From positions 496,001 through 560,000 of the forward strand of contig NZ_QEKM01000001.1 of NCBI RefSeq assembly GCF_003096555.1: a DNA stretch of 64,000 nucleotides, written 5' to 3'. The DNA comes from Simplicispira sp. 125. Its GTDB lineage: Bacteria > Pseudomonadota > Gammaproteobacteria > Burkholderiales > Burkholderiaceae_C. The translations under genes and the position numbers were made by a program. The notes beneath the pieces are model-generated. The model was not told where the DNA came from. It did not search any database and worked only from the letters and a program-made list of their open reading frames with translations. Shown piece by piece: positions 1 through 14,671 of this stretch (position 1 is the stretch's first letter; each line of letters begins with the position of its first letter).

Positions 1-524
1 CCGAGCTGGCTGCGCTTGGCGGGGTCGAGCCCGCGCTCGAACAGGGTGCCAAAGATGGAGACGTCGATGGCGCTCCAGTCCAGGTCGGGTGCCGAGAGGG
101 CGGGCACCGCGATGGCCTGGAACAGGCCGCCGTTGAACCAGGGAATGTCGTCCACGCCATACAGGCCGCCGGTCTGCATGGTGGTGAAAAGCTGCGTGAG
201 GCCTTGGGTGAGTCGCTCGGGGGTGATTTGTTTGTGGGCTACCAGCCGCTCGAACATGCGGCCCGGCAGCAGTCCCACGTCTTCGGCAAAGAAGCAGAAC
301 AGGCATTGCGTGAGGAAGTGCGCCTCCTGGTTGGCACGCTGCTGGCGGGCGGCGGCGGTTTCTCCGTCCGTGGCGCCGCGCTGGCGCAGGTTTTCGGCCA
401 GGGCGGCAAAGCTTTGGGCGGCGGCTTCGGTGATGTCGCGGCTGGTCTGGCGTGGCTTGAAGCTGCCCGGCGCTGTCCAGATGCGGCGCAGCAGGGCGAG
501 CTTGTCGGGCTGGTCTTCGGCCAC
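1..524 (-). CDS. MmeI-like DNA methyltransferase/RM protein, N-terminally short, runs off the left edge
   Basis: The visible part (about 174 codons) reads as the helical linker that precedes the methyltransferase domain in MmeI-like (type IIL) restriction-modification proteins: ALLRRIWTAPGSFKP, then FLTQCLFCFFAEDVGLLPG, PWFNGGLF and IFGTLFERGLDPAKRSQLG just before the edge. In full-length relatives this follows an N-terminal domain of roughly 150 residues that carries the nuclease. Here no such sequence is present: the frame upstream only crosses the ccdB-like gene and then the antitoxin and mutS follow. The only plausible start is a GTG at 524, without a clear Shine-Dalgarno sequence, 20 bp after the toxin stop, so translation may be coupled. 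It is either a shortened protein that has lost the nuclease or a decaying 3' fragment. The methyltransferase motifs would lie outside the window, so activity cannot be judged. Confidence 0.6.
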   Translation of the reverse strand, partial: MAEDQPDKLALLRRIWTAPGSFKPRQTSRDITEAAAQSFAALAENLRQRGATDGETAAARQQRANQEAHFLTQCLFCFFAEDVGLLPGRMFERLVAHKQITPERLTQGLTQLFTTMQTGGLYGVDDIPWFNGGLFQAIAVPALSAPDLDWSAIDVSIFGTLFERGLDPAKRSQL

Positions 525-543
525 ATGGGGGCACCGTGGGTGG

Positions 544-855
544 TCAGTAGCCGTGCAGGGCGTAGTCGAGTGCGTCCCAGATGGCCTGGGCATCCTGACC
601 GAGATTGGCCAGTGGGCTGCAGAGTTCGCCAGGTTCAAAGGAACCGATGGCCAAAGTCTCCAGCACGAAAGCTTGCCCTGCCACTTCCAGCATGGGGTTC
701 AGCACGGTGGCGTGTTGTGGGGTGTCCAGGGGGGCGAGTGGAACGGCCATGACGGCTACAGGGCGCTTGAGGAAATGGCTTTGCACTTGCACCACGTAGG
801 GGTGGGTGGCGCGCAATTCCTCCAACGGGTGCGGGTAAACGTCAAACTGCGCCAT
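544..855 (-). CDS. ccdB: CcdB-family toxin
   Basis: This encodes a 103-residue protein of the usual CcdB size. It begins MAQFDVYPHP, continues with YVVQVQSHFLKRPVAVMAVPL, and ends IWDALDYALHGY, which follows the pattern of F-plasmid CcdB (beta-rich core, VxVQSD-like strand, C-terminal helix needed for gyrase binding). CcdB toxins poison DNA gyrase and are neutralised by the cognate antitoxin. The last three residues are HGY rather than the WGI of F CcdB, as in other chromosomal homologues, so gyrase-poisoning activity cannot be assumed. The start codon lies inside the upstream antitoxin gene (14-bp overlap), the gene order expected for a ccdAB operon. Confidence 0.8.
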   Translation of the reverse strand: MAQFDVYPHPLEELRATHPYVVQVQSHFLKRPVAVMAVPLAPLDTPQHATVLNPMLEVAGQAFVLETLAIGSFEPGELCSPLANLGQDAQAIWDALDYALHGY

Positions 856-1243
856 CGATCGCCACTGCCTGCTGCGCTTTGGCCTTGCGCCACTCGTGAA
901 TGCGGCGCGCCATGGAGCCAATGTTGGCCATGCGCTGGTTCATGGCCTCAATGGCTTCCTTGTTGTCTTCTTCCCATTGGGTGCGTGCTGCTTCCCTTTC
1001 AGCCGGGCTGCGTGCAGCGGCTGCGGCACGGCGGGCCAGGCGTTCGGGGGTGAGCCGGCCGTCTGCAGTGCCCGCCGCTGCTGCGTAGCGGGCGGGCTCT
1101 TCCTGTGCGGGGAGGGGCGCGGGCACTACTTTGACCGGCATCAGGGTGATGGTGCCGTCGGGTGCTGTTTGCACCTCGAACAACTGCCCGGCGTACTTCT
1201 TGCCCAGCGATATCTGGCCGCTGGCCCCGACTTCCTTGAGCAT
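842..1243 (-). CDS. Antitoxin with AbrB-like N-terminus and CcdA-like C-terminus
   Basis: This 133-residue protein lies directly upstream of the CcdB-like toxin. Residues 1 to about 45 (EVGASGQISLGKKYAGQLFEV) resemble a SpoVT/AbrB swapped-hairpin DNA-binding domain rather than the ribbon-helix-helix of classical CcdA. A basic, Ala/Arg-rich middle leads to a C-terminal stretch with the CcdA signature W-E-x-N-K-E-A-I-x-A-x-N, the segment that wraps the toxin in F CcdA. The ATG at 1243 is preferred over the upstream TTG because AAGGAG lies 6 bp before it. As in other TA modules it probably represses its own promoter and neutralises CcdB. The assignment of both halves is by motif only. Confidence 0.7.
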   Translation of the reverse strand: MLKEVGASGQISLGKKYAGQLFEVQTAPDGTITLMPVKVVPAPLPAQEEPARYAAAAGTADGRLTPERLARRAAAAARSPAEREAARTQWEEDNKEAIEAMNQRMANIGSMARRIHEWRKAKAQQAVAIDGAV

Positions 1244-1296
1244 GGCGTGCTCCTTCAAATAATTTCATGCCATCATGCGGCATGAAAAAGGGCGGG

Positions 1297-3954
1297 TCAA
1301 GCCGGGGGCGTTTTCCCCATGACTGCCTTCAACTGGTACAGCGCATCCAGCGCCTCGCGGGGGCTGAGCTGGTCGGGGTGGATGGCGGCCAGGGCCGCTT
1401 CGACCGGGCTGGCGCCTGCGGTCTCCAGGGCGGCGGGGGCGGCAAACAGGTCGACCTGCAGTTCGCCTTCGCTGGCGCGTTCTTCCAGTGCCGCCAGCGC
1501 GTGGCGCGCGTGGTGCAGCACGGGGGCGGGCACCCCGGCTAATTTTGCAACCTGGATGCCGTAGCTGCGGCTGGCGGGGCCGGGTTGCAGTTCGTGCAGG
1601 AACACGATGTCGGCCCCTGCCTCGGCGGCGGCAACGTGCATGTTGACCGCGTGGCGCGCCTTGGCAGGCAGCTCGGTCAGCTCGAAGTAGTGCGTGGCAA
1701 ACAGGGTGAAGGCGTGGGTTTTGTCGTGCAGGTGCGTGGCAATGCCGCTGGCCAGCGCCAGGCCGTCGAAGGTGCTGGTGCCGCGGCCGATTTCGTCCAT
1801 CAGCACCAGGCTGTGCGGCGTGGCGGCGTGCAATATTTGCGCGGCCTCCACCATCTCCAGCATGAAAGTCGATTGCGCGTTGGCCAGGTCGTCGGCGGCG
1901 CCAATGCGGGTGTGTATGGCGTCGATGGGGCCCAGGCGGCAACTGGTGGCCGGCACATGGCTGCCCATGCTGGCGAGCAAAACGATGAGCGCTACCTGGC
2001 GCATGTAGGTCGATTTACCGCCCATGTTGGGGCCGGTGATGATCTGCATGCGGGTGTTGGCGTTGAGCCGCGTGTGGTTGGCGATGAAGGCGCCACTCGA
2101 CGTTTCAGCCAGGCGCGCTTGCACCACGGGGTGGCGGCCGCCTTCGATCTCGATGCAGGGGTCGCCCGCGAACTGTGGCGCGCACCAACCCAGGGTGAGG
2201 GAGCGTTCGGCCAGGGTGCACAGCACATCCAGCGTGGCCAGGGCCTGGGCCAGACGGGTGAGCTGGGGGATATGCGGTTGCAGTTGGTCGAGCACCTGCT
2301 CGTACAACCACTTCTCGCGCGCCAGGGCGCGTTCGCTGGCCGACAGCGCCTTGTCTTCGAAGGCTTTGAGCTCGGGGGTGATGAAGCGCTCGGCGTTTTT
2401 GAGCGTTTGGCGGCGGCGATAGTCTTCGGGCACCTTGTCGAGGTGGCTGCCGGTGATTTCAATGTAGAAACCGTGCACCTTGTTGAACTGTACGCGCAGA
2501 TTGGGGATGCCGGTGCGGGCTTTCTCGCGGGTTTCCAGGTCGAGCAGGAAGGCATCGCAGTTGCTCTGGATGGCGCGCAGTTCGTCCAGCTCGGCGTCGA
2601 AGCCGCTGGCGATCACGCCGCCGTCGCGTACCAGTGCGGCGGGCTCTTGGGCAATGGCACGCTGCAGCAGGTCGGTGCAGTTTGGCGGCGGTTGCAGGTG
2701 ACTGAAAATTTGAGCCAAATAGGACTCTGGCGCTTGTGCGTTGTGCGCTAGAAGCTCTGCTTTTTGTAGCGTATTGCCCAGTGCCACCAATTCACGCGGG
2801 CGCACCTGGCGCAGTGCGGTGCGGGCGGTGATGCGCTCGACGTCACTCACGCCCTTGAGTTCGCTGCGCAGGGCATTCCAGGGGCCGTGGCCGCCGCCTG
2901 CACCGCCGGGGCCGCGCAGGGCGGTGGTGGCCGCCAGGCGCTGGCGGGCGGCGCTGCGGTCGCGTGGGGGTTCGAGCAGCCAGGTCTTGAGCAAGCGGCT
3001 GCCCATGCCGGTCATGCAGGTGTCGAGCAGCGAGAACAGCGTGGGGGCGTCTTCGCCGCGCAAGGTCTTCACCAGTTCGAGGTTGCGCCGCGTGCTGGCG
3101 GGCAGGTCGATGAGGTCGTCCGCACACTGCACCTGCACGCTGTGCACATGGGTGAGCGCGCGGCCCTGGGTGTGTTCGGCGTATTGCAGCAGGGCAGCGG
3201 CTGCGGCGTGGGCGTGGTGCAGGTCTTGTGCGCTCCAGGCTTGCAGGCTGGCCGCGCCCAGGTGTTCGAGCAGCTTGCGTTCGCCCAGGGCGCCGTCAAA
3301 CTGCCAGTCGGGCCGGGGGCTGGCGGGGCAGGCGTAGCTGCCGCTCTGGCGCAGCACCTGCAGTTGTTGCTCGAAGCGGTCGGTGACGCCCGCGCTGTAA
3401 ATCAGCTCGCTCGGAGCCACCCGCGCCAGCCAGGCGCCCAGCTCGTCGTGCGCGCATTCGGCCAGGTATACGCGGCCCTGCGTCACGCTCAGCCACGCCA
3501 GACCGCAGCGCGCCCGCGCGCCCTGGTGCACGGCCAGCAGCAGGGCCTCGGCCTTGTCGGACAGCAGTTCGGCGTCGGTCAGCGTGCCGGGGGTCACCAC
3601 GCGCACCACCTTGCGCTCCACCGGCCCCTTGGCGGTAGCCACGTCACCCACCTGTTCGGCAATGGCCACCGATTCGCCCATCTTGATCAGGCGGCCCAGG
3701 TAGTTTTCCAGTGCATGGAAGGGCACGCCTGCCATCAGTACCGGCTGTCCCGCAGACTGGCCGCGTTGTGTGAGGGTGATGTCGAGCAGGCGCGAGGCCT
3801 TCTCGGCGTCTTGCCAGAACACCTCGTAAAAGTCGCCCATGCGGTAGAACAGCAAGGTGTCGGGGTACCCGGCCTTGATGGACAAGTATTGCGCCATCAT
3901 GGGGGTGTGGTTTTCAAGCCCCGTGGGCAGGGCGGTTTTGCGGTCGTCGGTCAT
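1297..3954 (-). CDS. mutS: DNA mismatch repair protein MutS
   Basis: The 885-residue product is a full-length MutS. It recognises mismatches and, with MutL, directs excision of the new strand. The mismatch-binding Phe-x-Glu is present near the N-terminus (GDFYEVF, residues 41-47). The ATPase domain carries Walker [14 protein letters not shown] (about 640-652) and Walker [17 protein letters not shown] (about 710-725), followed by the [10 protein letters not shown] signature. At residues about 394-417, in the lever region, the coding sequence contains a type A palindromic repeat read in frame. The next upstream gene on the same strand is the Crp/Fnr regulator, whose stop is only 10 bp away, so the two may be co-transcribed. 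Confidence 0.97.
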   Translation of the reverse strand: MTDDRKTALPTGLENHTPMMAQYLSIKAGYPDTLLFYRMGDFYEVFWQDAEKASRLLDITLTQRGQSAGQPVLMAGVPFHALENYLGRLIKMGESVAIAEQVGDVATAKGPVERKVVRVVTPGTLTDAELLSDKAEALLLAVHQGARARCGLAWLSVTQGRVYLAECAHDELGAWLARVAPSELIYSAGVTDRFEQQLQVLRQSGSYACPASPRPDWQFDGALGERKLLEHLGAASLQAWSAQDLHHAHAAAAALLQYAEHTQGRALTHVHSVQVQCADDLIDLPASTRRNLELVKTLRGEDAPTLFSLLDTCMTGMGSRLLKTWLLEPPRDRSAARQRLAATTALRGPGGAGGGHGPWNALRSELKGVSDVERITARTALRQVRPRELVALGNTLQKAELLAHNAQAPESYLAQIFSHLQPPPNCTDLLQRAIAQEPAALVRDGGVIASGFDAELDELRAIQSNCDAFLLDLETREKARTGIPNLRVQFNKVHGFYIEITGSHLDKVPEDYRRRQTLKNAERFITPELKAFEDKALSASERALAREKWLYEQVLDQLQPHIPQLTRLAQALATLDVLCTLAERSLTLGWCAPQFAGDPCIEIEGGRHPVVQARLAETSSGAFIANHTRLNANTRMQIITGPNMGGKSTYMRQVALIVLLASMGSHVPATSCRLGPIDAIHTRIGAADDLANAQSTFMLEMVEAAQILHAATPHSLVLMDEIGRGTSTFDGLALASGIATHLHDKTHAFTLFATHYFELTELPAKARHAVNMHVAAAEAGADIVFLHELQPGPASRSYGIQVAKLAGVPAPVLHHARHALAALEERASEGELQVDLFAAPAALETAGASPVEAALAAIHPDQLSPREALDALYQLKAVMGKTPPA
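2705..2772. repeat. Type A palindromic repeat inside mutS
   Basis: The plus strand reads TGGCGCTTG, then TGCGCTAGAAGC and TTTTTGTAGC, the same arrangement (GCGCTTG - short loop - GCGCTAGA) as the intergenic type A elements of this window. It is translated on the minus strand as [19 protein letters not shown] within the MutS lever region. The family assignment rests on visual similarity and this copy is one of the more diverged. Confidence 0.5.
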
Positions 3955-3964
3955 GCGGGATGGG

Positions 3965-4768
3965 TCAGGCCTGGTTTTCCTGTTGTGCCAGAGCTTCGAG
4001 TTGCGCCAGGTCCAGGATGGTGATGCCGCGCTGGGCCATGCGGATCACGCCGTCGCGCTCCATGGCTTTGAGTTCGACGTTGACGCGCTGGCGCGAGCAG
4101 CCCAGCAACTGGGCCATTTCGTCCTGCACCAGGCTGATGCCGACCGGCATCTCGCACGTGGGCTGCGGGGTACGGGGGCCAAAGCGGCGCATGAAGTGCA
4201 GCAATTGCTTGGCCAGCCGGGCACGCAGCGGCAGCGTGGCCATGTCTTCCATCATCCAGTAGAGAAAGCGCATGCGCCGCGCCTGCAAGGTCAGCAGGGC
4301 TTCGCCGAATTCGGCATGTTCGTGCAGGAGTTGCCGGAACACGGTCTCGGCCACGCCCAGGAGGGTGGTGTTTCCGTGGGCATGGGCGTCGTAGGTGTTG
4401 GGGCCACGGTGCAGCACTTCGGCTTCGCCGACCCAGATGCCCGGCTCCACATAGGCCAGGGTCACCTGCCGTCCTCCTGGAGAGGTACGGCGAAAGCGGA
4501 TGGCGCCGCTGGCGCAGGCAAACCAGTGCTGCGCCAGTTGGCCCTGCTCTACGATCATCTCGCCATGGGAATAGCGCGTGACGGTACCCAGGCGAAAGAT
4601 GTCGTGCCGCAGCGAGGGGGAGAGCGCGGCAAACCAGCGGCCCCGGTCAATGGCAGCGCGTTCGCTGACGCAGAGCAGGGGGCGTTGGTGGGCGCCGTGG
4701 GGCACAGTTTCTTGCATGGTGGGAGAGGCGGTTGCCGGGCGGCTGGGTTCTGGTCGCAGAATGCGCAT
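3965..4768 (-). CDS. Crp/Fnr-family transcriptional regulator
   Basis: The 267-residue protein has an N-terminal cyclic-nucleotide-binding-type beta barrel ([32 protein letters not shown] and following), a long dimerisation helix, and a C-terminal winged helix-turn-helix ([19 protein letters not shown]). The recognition helix GCSRQRV is closer to CRP (GCSRETV) than to FNR. The N-terminal cysteine cluster that holds the FNR oxygen sensor is absent, so it is unlikely to be an oxygen-sensing Fnr. Two ATG starts are possible (4768 and 4717) and neither has a convincing ribosome-binding site; the shorter form would still contain the whole sensor domain. The effector is unknown. Confidence 0.85.
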   Translation of the reverse strand: MRILRPEPSRPATASPTMQETVPHGAHQRPLLCVSERAAIDRGRWFAALSPSLRHDIFRLGTVTRYSHGEMIVEQGQLAQHWFACASGAIRFRRTSPGGRQVTLAYVEPGIWVGEAEVLHRGPNTYDAHAHGNTTLLGVAETVFRQLLHEHAEFGEALLTLQARRMRFLYWMMEDMATLPLRARLAKQLLHFMRRFGPRTPQPTCEMPVGISLVQDEMAQLLGCSRQRVNVELKAMERDGVIRMAQRGITILDLAQLEALAQQENQA

Positions 4769-4910
4769 TCTAGGAGGCCGTGCGGCAGAAGGCAGACCTG
4801 GCCTGGGCCCGCTTCTCGATGCAGGGGTCTAGCGGCGGTGGGGAGGGGCTGGCCGTACAGAGGCTATGCTGCCAACCGACCCATGGTTGCATGTGCGTGT
4901 TTACCCGTAA

Positions 4911-4940
4911 GTTGTTACGACGGCAGTACATGTTGTTACG
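4911..4940. repeat. Direct repeat GTTGTTACG in the promoter region of the GGDEF-EAL gene
   Basis: The 9-mer GTTGTTACG occurs at 4911-4919 and again at 4932-4940, 21 bp apart (two helical turns on the same face). It lies in the 256-bp gap between the divergent Crp/Fnr gene and the GGDEF-EAL gene. It could be a tandem binding site; nothing else supports this. Confidence 0.3.
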
Positions 4941-5024
4941 CTTTGCCATACGATGGCTTGCTTGGGTCGCGGGCGCAGTATTTTTGCGTTGCTGTGTCAT
5001 GTGTTTTTTGTGAGAGGCTTCTAC

Positions 5025-7574
5025 GTGAACGTCACCCCGTCAGTACAGCCAGAGCCTTCCATCCTGCCTACAGAAGCCACTGCCGCGCAGGTGGGGCAGT
5101 CCAGCCTGCAGTCCATGCTGGATGCTGTTCCTGTGGCCTTGCTGGGTTTTCATTTGCAAGGCAGGGACTTGCGACTGGTTTCCGCCAACGCGGCCGCTCG
5201 CCGCCTGCATGGGCTGCGTTCGGCGAGTACGAGTGGAGTGTCTGCCGCCCAGGTGTTTTTGCTGTTGGCGCAAACCCATGTGCTGGAGCAGCTCCATGCC
5301 GCGGCACGCACGGGCGAACCGCTGGAGTGCCGCCACGTGCTGCGCGACCAGGGGCGGCTGGTGCTGGCCTGGAAGATCCATGCCCAGTCCACCGGCATCG
5401 GCAGTATTTTGGTGACCGTGCAGGACGTTTCAGAGGCTGAGCTGCTGCGCATCACGCTGGCGGGCACCGACGAGGCGTTGCAAGACACACGGCGTGAACT
5501 GGACGAGCAGACCGAGGTCTTTGGCACCATGGAGAGCATGGCGGGAACGGGCTATTGGCGCCGCATCTGGGATGAGGGCGAGACCGTGTTGCTTTGGTCG
5601 CCCGGGCTGTGTGACATCGCCGGTTTTGAGCGCCAGGAATGGATCAGTCCCGAACGCTCCCTCAGCGGTATCTTGCCCGAAGATCGGCATATCGTCGCAT
5701 CGGCCCAGGCCGCTCAGGACGGTGGCGACATTGAATACCGCTGGCGCCGCCCCGACGGGCAGGTGCGCTGGATGCGCTCGCGCGTGCGCCGTCCGTCGCA
5801 GCAGGGCGGGGTGATGGTGGAGATGGGGGTGGTGCAGGATGTGACCGAGGAACACCGCTCTGCTGAGCAATTGCGCGGTCAGCTGGACTTCATCCAGAGC
5901 ATTGCCAGCAACATTCCCGGCTTCATCTACCAGTGCCGCATTCGCCCGGACGGCAGTCCGAGCCTGCCTTATGTCAGCGAGGCCGTGAACGATTTGATGG
6001 GGGTGTCTGACCAACTGGTGCGGCAAGACATTCAGGCCTTGGAGCGCAATGTGCTGGAGGAAGACCTGCCCAGGGTGCGCCGTACCATGCGCCGTGCCGT
6101 GCGCAACCTGAGCCCCTGGCATTGCGAATACCGGGTGCGGGCGCCCGACGGTGACGTGCGCTGGCAGATGACCAGTGCGGCCTTGCAGGCCGAACCCGAT
6201 GGTGCGGTGCTGATGCACGGCTACACGCTGGACGTGACCGACAGCAAGCGTGCTGCCCAGGAAATCGAACGCCTGGCCTTCTACGACGCCCTCACCCAGC
6301 TGCCCAACCGCCGCCTGCTGCTCGACCGCCTGCACCGTCTGGTGCTCAGCAGCCAGCGCACCCACCATCACGGCGCCCTGCTGTTCATCGACCTGGACAA
6401 CTTCAAAGACCTCAACGACACCCTGGGCCACGACATGGGCGACCAGCTCCTCACGCAAGTGGCCGCCCGCCTCTCGGCCAGCGTGCGCGAATGCGACACC
6501 GTGGCGCGCTTTGGCGGCGACGAATTCGTCATCCTGCTCGAAGGCCTGGACACCGACACCGACCACGCCGCCCGCCAGGCCGAAGCCGTGGCACGCAAAC
6601 TGCTTTTGGCCCTGAACAACCCCTTTGAGCTGGCAGGCCAGCAGCACTACAGCACCCCCAGCATCGGCCTGACCCTCTTTGGCCAGGAACGCCAGAGCGT
6701 GGACGAACTGCTCAAGCGCGCCGACCTGGCCATGTACGAAGCCAAGGCCGCCGGGCGCAACACCCACCGCTTCTTCGACCCTGGCATGCAGCAAGCCCTG
6801 CACGAGCGCTCCAGCCTGGAAGCCGACCTGCGCCAGGGCCTGCAGCGCGGCGAACTCTTCGTGCACTACCAGGCCGTGGTCGACCACCACGGCCACGTCA
6901 AAGGCGCCGAAGCCCTGGCGCGCTGGAACCACCCCGAGCGCGGCGCCATCGCACCGATGGAATTCATCCCCCTGGCCGAGCAGACCGGCCTCATCCTGCC
7001 GCTGGGCCAGCACATCCTGCACACCGCCTGCCAGCAACTCGTGCGCTGGGCCGCCCAGCAGGCAACCGCCCACCTGAGCATTGCCGTCAACGTCAGCGCC
7101 CGGCAATTTCGCCAACCCGACTTTGCCGCGCAAGTCTTGCACACCCTGCGCGAGACCGGTGCCAACCCCAAGCGCCTGAAACTCGAACTGACCGAAAGCC
7201 TGCTGCTGGGCGACATGGACGACACCATCGAGCGCATGGTGCAACTCAAGCGCGAAGGCGTGGGCTTTGCGCTGGACGACTTTGGCACCGGGTATTCGAG
7301 CCTGGGCTACCTCAAGCGCCTGCCGCTGGACCAGGTCAAGATCGACCGGGGCTTCGTGCGCGACGTGCTGACCGACCCGAACGACGCGGCCATCGTGCGC
7401 ACCATCCTGGCGCTGGCGCAAAGCCTGGACCTGGACGTGGTGGCCGAAGGGGTGGAGACGGCGGGGCAGCTGGGCTTTTTGCGGCTGCATGGCTGCGAGC
7501 AGTTCCAGGGGTTTTTGTTTGGGCGGCCTGGCCCTGCCTCGGATGTGGAGGCGCTGGCCGATGGCACGATCTAA
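5025..7574 (+). CDS. PAS-containing diguanylate cyclase/phosphodiesterase (GGDEF-EAL)
   Basis: This makes or breaks the second messenger c-di-GMP. From N- to C-terminus it has about three PAS-type sensor segments (roughly residues 20-420, each ending in patterns such as TVQDVSE, GVVQDVTEEH and GYTLDVTD), a GGDEF domain with intact GGDEF (residues 497-501), and an EAL domain with intact EAL (629-631) and the DDFGTGYSSL loop. An RxxD inhibitory site (RECD) sits exactly five residues before GGDEF, so product feedback is likely. No transmembrane segment is seen, so it is probably cytoplasmic. The GTG at 5025, with GAGG upstream, is preferred; an in-frame ATG at 4953 would add 24 residues. It is followed at 42 bp by a giant sensor kinase and an HD-GYP regulator. 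Confidence 0.9.
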   Translation: MNVTPSVQPEPSILPTEATAAQVGQSSLQSMLDAVPVALLGFHLQGRDLRLVSANAAARRLHGLRSASTSGVSAAQVFLLLAQTHVLEQLHAAARTGEPLECRHVLRDQGRLVLAWKIHAQSTGIGSILVTVQDVSEAELLRITLAGTDEALQDTRRELDEQTEVFGTMESMAGTGYWRRIWDEGETVLLWSPGLCDIAGFERQEWISPERSLSGILPEDRHIVASAQAAQDGGDIEYRWRRPDGQVRWMRSRVRRPSQQGGVMVEMGVVQDVTEEHRSAEQLRGQLDFIQSIASNIPGFIYQCRIRPDGSPSLPYVSEAVNDLMGVSDQLVRQDIQALERNVLEEDLPRVRRTMRRAVRNLSPWHCEYRVRAPDGDVRWQMTSAALQAEPDGAVLMHGYTLDVTDSKRAAQEIERLAFYDALTQLPNRRLLLDRLHRLVLSSQRTHHHGALLFIDLDNFKDLNDTLGHDMGDQLLTQVAARLSASVRECDTVARFGGDEFVILLEGLDTDTDHAARQAEAVARKLLLALNNPFELAGQQHYSTPSIGLTLFGQERQSVDELLKRADLAMYEAKAAGRNTHRFFDPGMQQALHERSSLEADLRQGLQRGELFVHYQAVVDHHGHVKGAEALARWNHPERGAIAPMEFIPLAEQTGLILPLGQHILHTACQQLVRWAAQQATAHLSIAVNVSARQFRQPDFAAQVLHTLRETGANPKRLKLELTESLLLGDMDDTIERMVQLKREGVGFALDDFGTGYSSLGYLKRLPLDQVKIDRGFVRDVLTDPNDAAIVRTILALAQSLDLDVVAEGVETAGQLGFLRLHGCEQFQGFLFGRPGPASDVEALADGTI

Positions 7575-7616
7575 GGCCGCAACGGCTACGCTGTGCGATT
7601 CCCTCAGGAGTTGCCT

Positions 7617-12450
<4,834 letters not shown>

Positions 12451-12461
<11 letters not shown>

Positions 12462-13575
12462 AGAAATGCAGGATCTACCTGTCGATTGGCGCAACCGCCA
12501 GACGCCCACCGTGCTGGTGGTAGACGACACGCCAGACAACCTGGTGCTGGTGTCCGAATTGTTGGGTGATCATTACCGCGTCAAGGTGGCCAACAGTGGG
12601 GCGCGTGCGCTCAAGGCCGCGCAGACTGATCCCGTGCCCGATCTGGTGTTGCTCGACATCATGATGCCGGAGATGGACGGCTACGAGGTGTGCCGCCAGC
12701 TCAAGGCGTCGGCAGCCACGCGCGATATTCCCGTCATCTTCCTGACCGCACGCGCCGACCGCGACGACGAGCGCCTGGGCCTGGAGCTGGGCGCGGTGGA
12801 CTACATCACCAAGCCCATGAGCCCGCCCATTGTGCTGGCGCGGGTGCAGACCCACCTGGCACTCAAGGCCACGGCTGATTTCCTGCGCGACAAGAGCGCG
12901 TACCTGGAACGCGAAGTGACACTGCGCACTCTCGAAGTGCAGGCTCTGCAGGACGTCACCATGATGGCCATGGCGTCGCTGGCCGAAACGCGCGACGATG
13001 AAACGGGCAACCACATCCGGCGCACGCAGCTCTACGTGAAAGCCCTGGCCGAGCGGCTGAGCACGCACCCGCGTTTCGAGGCCGTTCTGAACACCCAGAT
13101 GATTGATCTGATCTACAAATCAGCGCCACTGCACGACATTGGCAAGATTGGTATCCCGGACCACATCCTGCTTAAACCCGGCAAACTGACCGACCACGAG
13201 TTCGAGGTCGTCAAAGAACACACCCTGCTGGGCCGCAAGGCCATCGAGGGTGCCGAGCGCCGCCTGGGCATGCGGGTACGGTTTTTGAACGTGGCCAAGG
13301 ACATGGCCTGCTGCCACCACGAGCGCTGGGACGGCACGGGCTACCCGCTGTGCCTGGCGGGTGATGCCATCCCCGTGCCCGGGCGCCTGATGGCGCTGGC
13401 CGATGTGTACGACGCCATCATCAGCCGGCGCATCTACAAAAGTGCCAGCACGCACGAACAGGCCTGCAGCGCCATTGTGAAGGGGCGGGGCACGCAATTC
13501 GACCCCGATGTGGTGGATGCCTTCATTGATATCGCAGAAGAGTTTCGCGACATCGCGTTGAAGTACCCGGACTGA
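12451..13575 (+). CDS. Response regulator with HD-GYP c-di-GMP phosphodiesterase domain
   Basis: This 374-residue two-domain regulator has an N-terminal receiver (VLVVDDTPDN, phospho-Asp about residue 69 in LVLLDIMMPEMDG, TKP lysine loop) and an HD-GYP domain with LHDIGKIGIPD (HD at 228-229) and DGTGYP (GYP at about 297-299). The metal-binding HHERWDG is intact, so it should hydrolyse c-di-GMP when phosphorylated. It starts inside the last codons of the hybrid kinase gene (overlap ATGCAGCGTGA), with GGGAG before the ATG, which argues for translational coupling. Together with the upstream GGDEF-EAL gene this puts both synthesis and breakdown of c-di-GMP under one locus. Confidence 0.93.
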
Positions 13576-13600
13576 ACAGGGCTACGCGCAGCCCGCCAGA

Positions 13601-14530
13601 TCAGACGTGGGCGTCGTCTTCGGGGGCGCTGGTGTCGGTTGCGCTGTCGGCAGGCACTTCCGCAGCATCTTCTGCAGTGGGCTCTTGCGCCGCCTGGCGC
13701 AGTGCGGCCTTGTCGCCCGCACCGGCAAACTTGCTGTACTTGCCCAGGATTTGCACCAGCTGCCCGTAAATGCGGGGGCTGCCTGCCAGGCATTCCTTCT
13801 GTTCCAGGAAATCAGACTCGCCCGTGAAGTTGCCCACCAGGCCGCCCGCCTCGGTCACCAGCAGCGAACCGGCCGCCACGTCCCAGATGTTCAGGCCGGT
13901 CTCGAAGAAACCATCGGTGTAACCGGCGGCCACATAGGCCAGGTCCAACGCGGCCGCGCCGGGGCGGCGCAGGCCGGCGGTGCGCTGCATCACGTCGCCC
14001 ATCATGCTCAGATAGTTCTTGAAGTTGTCACCCGGACGGAACGGGAAGCCCGTCGAGACCAGGCACTCCTTGAGTTGGGTGCGCTTGCTCACGCGGATGC
14101 GGCGCTCGTTCAGGTAAGCGCCGCGTCCCTTGGTCGAGGTGAACAGGTCATTGCGCGAGGGGTCGAAAATGACGGCCTGCTCGATCTTGCCGCGCACGGC
14201 CAGGGCAATGCTCACGCAATAGACGGGAAAACCGTGGATGAAGTTGGTGGTGCCGTCCAGCGGGTCGATGATCCAGACAAACTCCGAATCCTTGGCGCCA
14301 TGCTGGTTGCCCGACTCTTCGGCCAGGATGCCGTGGCCGGGGTAGGCTGTGAGCAGCGTCTCGATGATGGCCGCCTCGCTGGCGTGGTCCACCTCGGTGA
14401 CGTAGTCGTTGATCTGCTTTTGCGAGATGCGCACTGCCTCCACGTCCAGGGCCGCGCGGTTGATGATGGCGCCGGCGGCGCGGGCGGCCTTGATGGCCAC
14501 GTTGAGCATGGGGTGCAGGTTGGACGACAT
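13601..14530 (-). CDS. suhB: Inositol-1-monophosphatase SuhB
   Basis: The 309-residue protein belongs to the Mg-dependent inositol monophosphatase family; in bacteria SuhB also acts in ribosomal RNA transcription antitermination complexes. The metal-binding motifs are present: [24 protein letters not shown] and [15 protein letters not shown]. The start MSSNLHPML at 14530 matches the normal N-terminus; the upstream ATG is unlikely. Compared with the usual ~267 residues it has an acidic, Ala/Glu/Asp-rich C-terminal tail of about 40 residues, probably disordered. It converges with the HD-GYP gene (25 bp between stops) and is divergent from the trmJ-like gene. Confidence 0.93.
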   Translation of the reverse strand: MSSNLHPMLNVAIKAARAAGAIINRAALDVEAVRISQKQINDYVTEVDHASEAAIIETLLTAYPGHGILAEESGNQHGAKDSEFVWIIDPLDGTTNFIHGFPVYCVSIALAVRGKIEQAVIFDPSRNDLFTSTKGRGAYLNERRIRVSKRTQLKECLVSTGFPFRPGDNFKNYLSMMGDVMQRTAGLRRPGAAALDLAYVAAGYTDGFFETGLNIWDVAAGSLLVTEAGGLVGNFTGESDFLEQKECLAGSPRIYGQLVQILGKYSKFAGAGDKAALRQAAQEPTAEDAAEVPADSATDTSAPEDDAHV

Positions 14531-14671
14531 AGATTGTGCAGGTGTGCGCAACACGGCTTGTGGCGTGGTTGCGCGGGCCAGGAACAGAAAATATCGCAGC
14601 CTGGCGATGCGGGCGGCGACAATAAGCCCGGTATTTTACCCGCCCCCACCATCGACTGTGCCTGCGCGCCC

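Noticed and set aside
1585..4023. Long plus-strand frames opposite mutS
   Set aside because: They mirror mutS codon bias and have no recognisable domains or start signals.
3965..4768. Oxygen-sensing Fnr
   Set aside because: No N-terminal cysteine cluster and a CRP-like rather than Fnr-like recognition helix.
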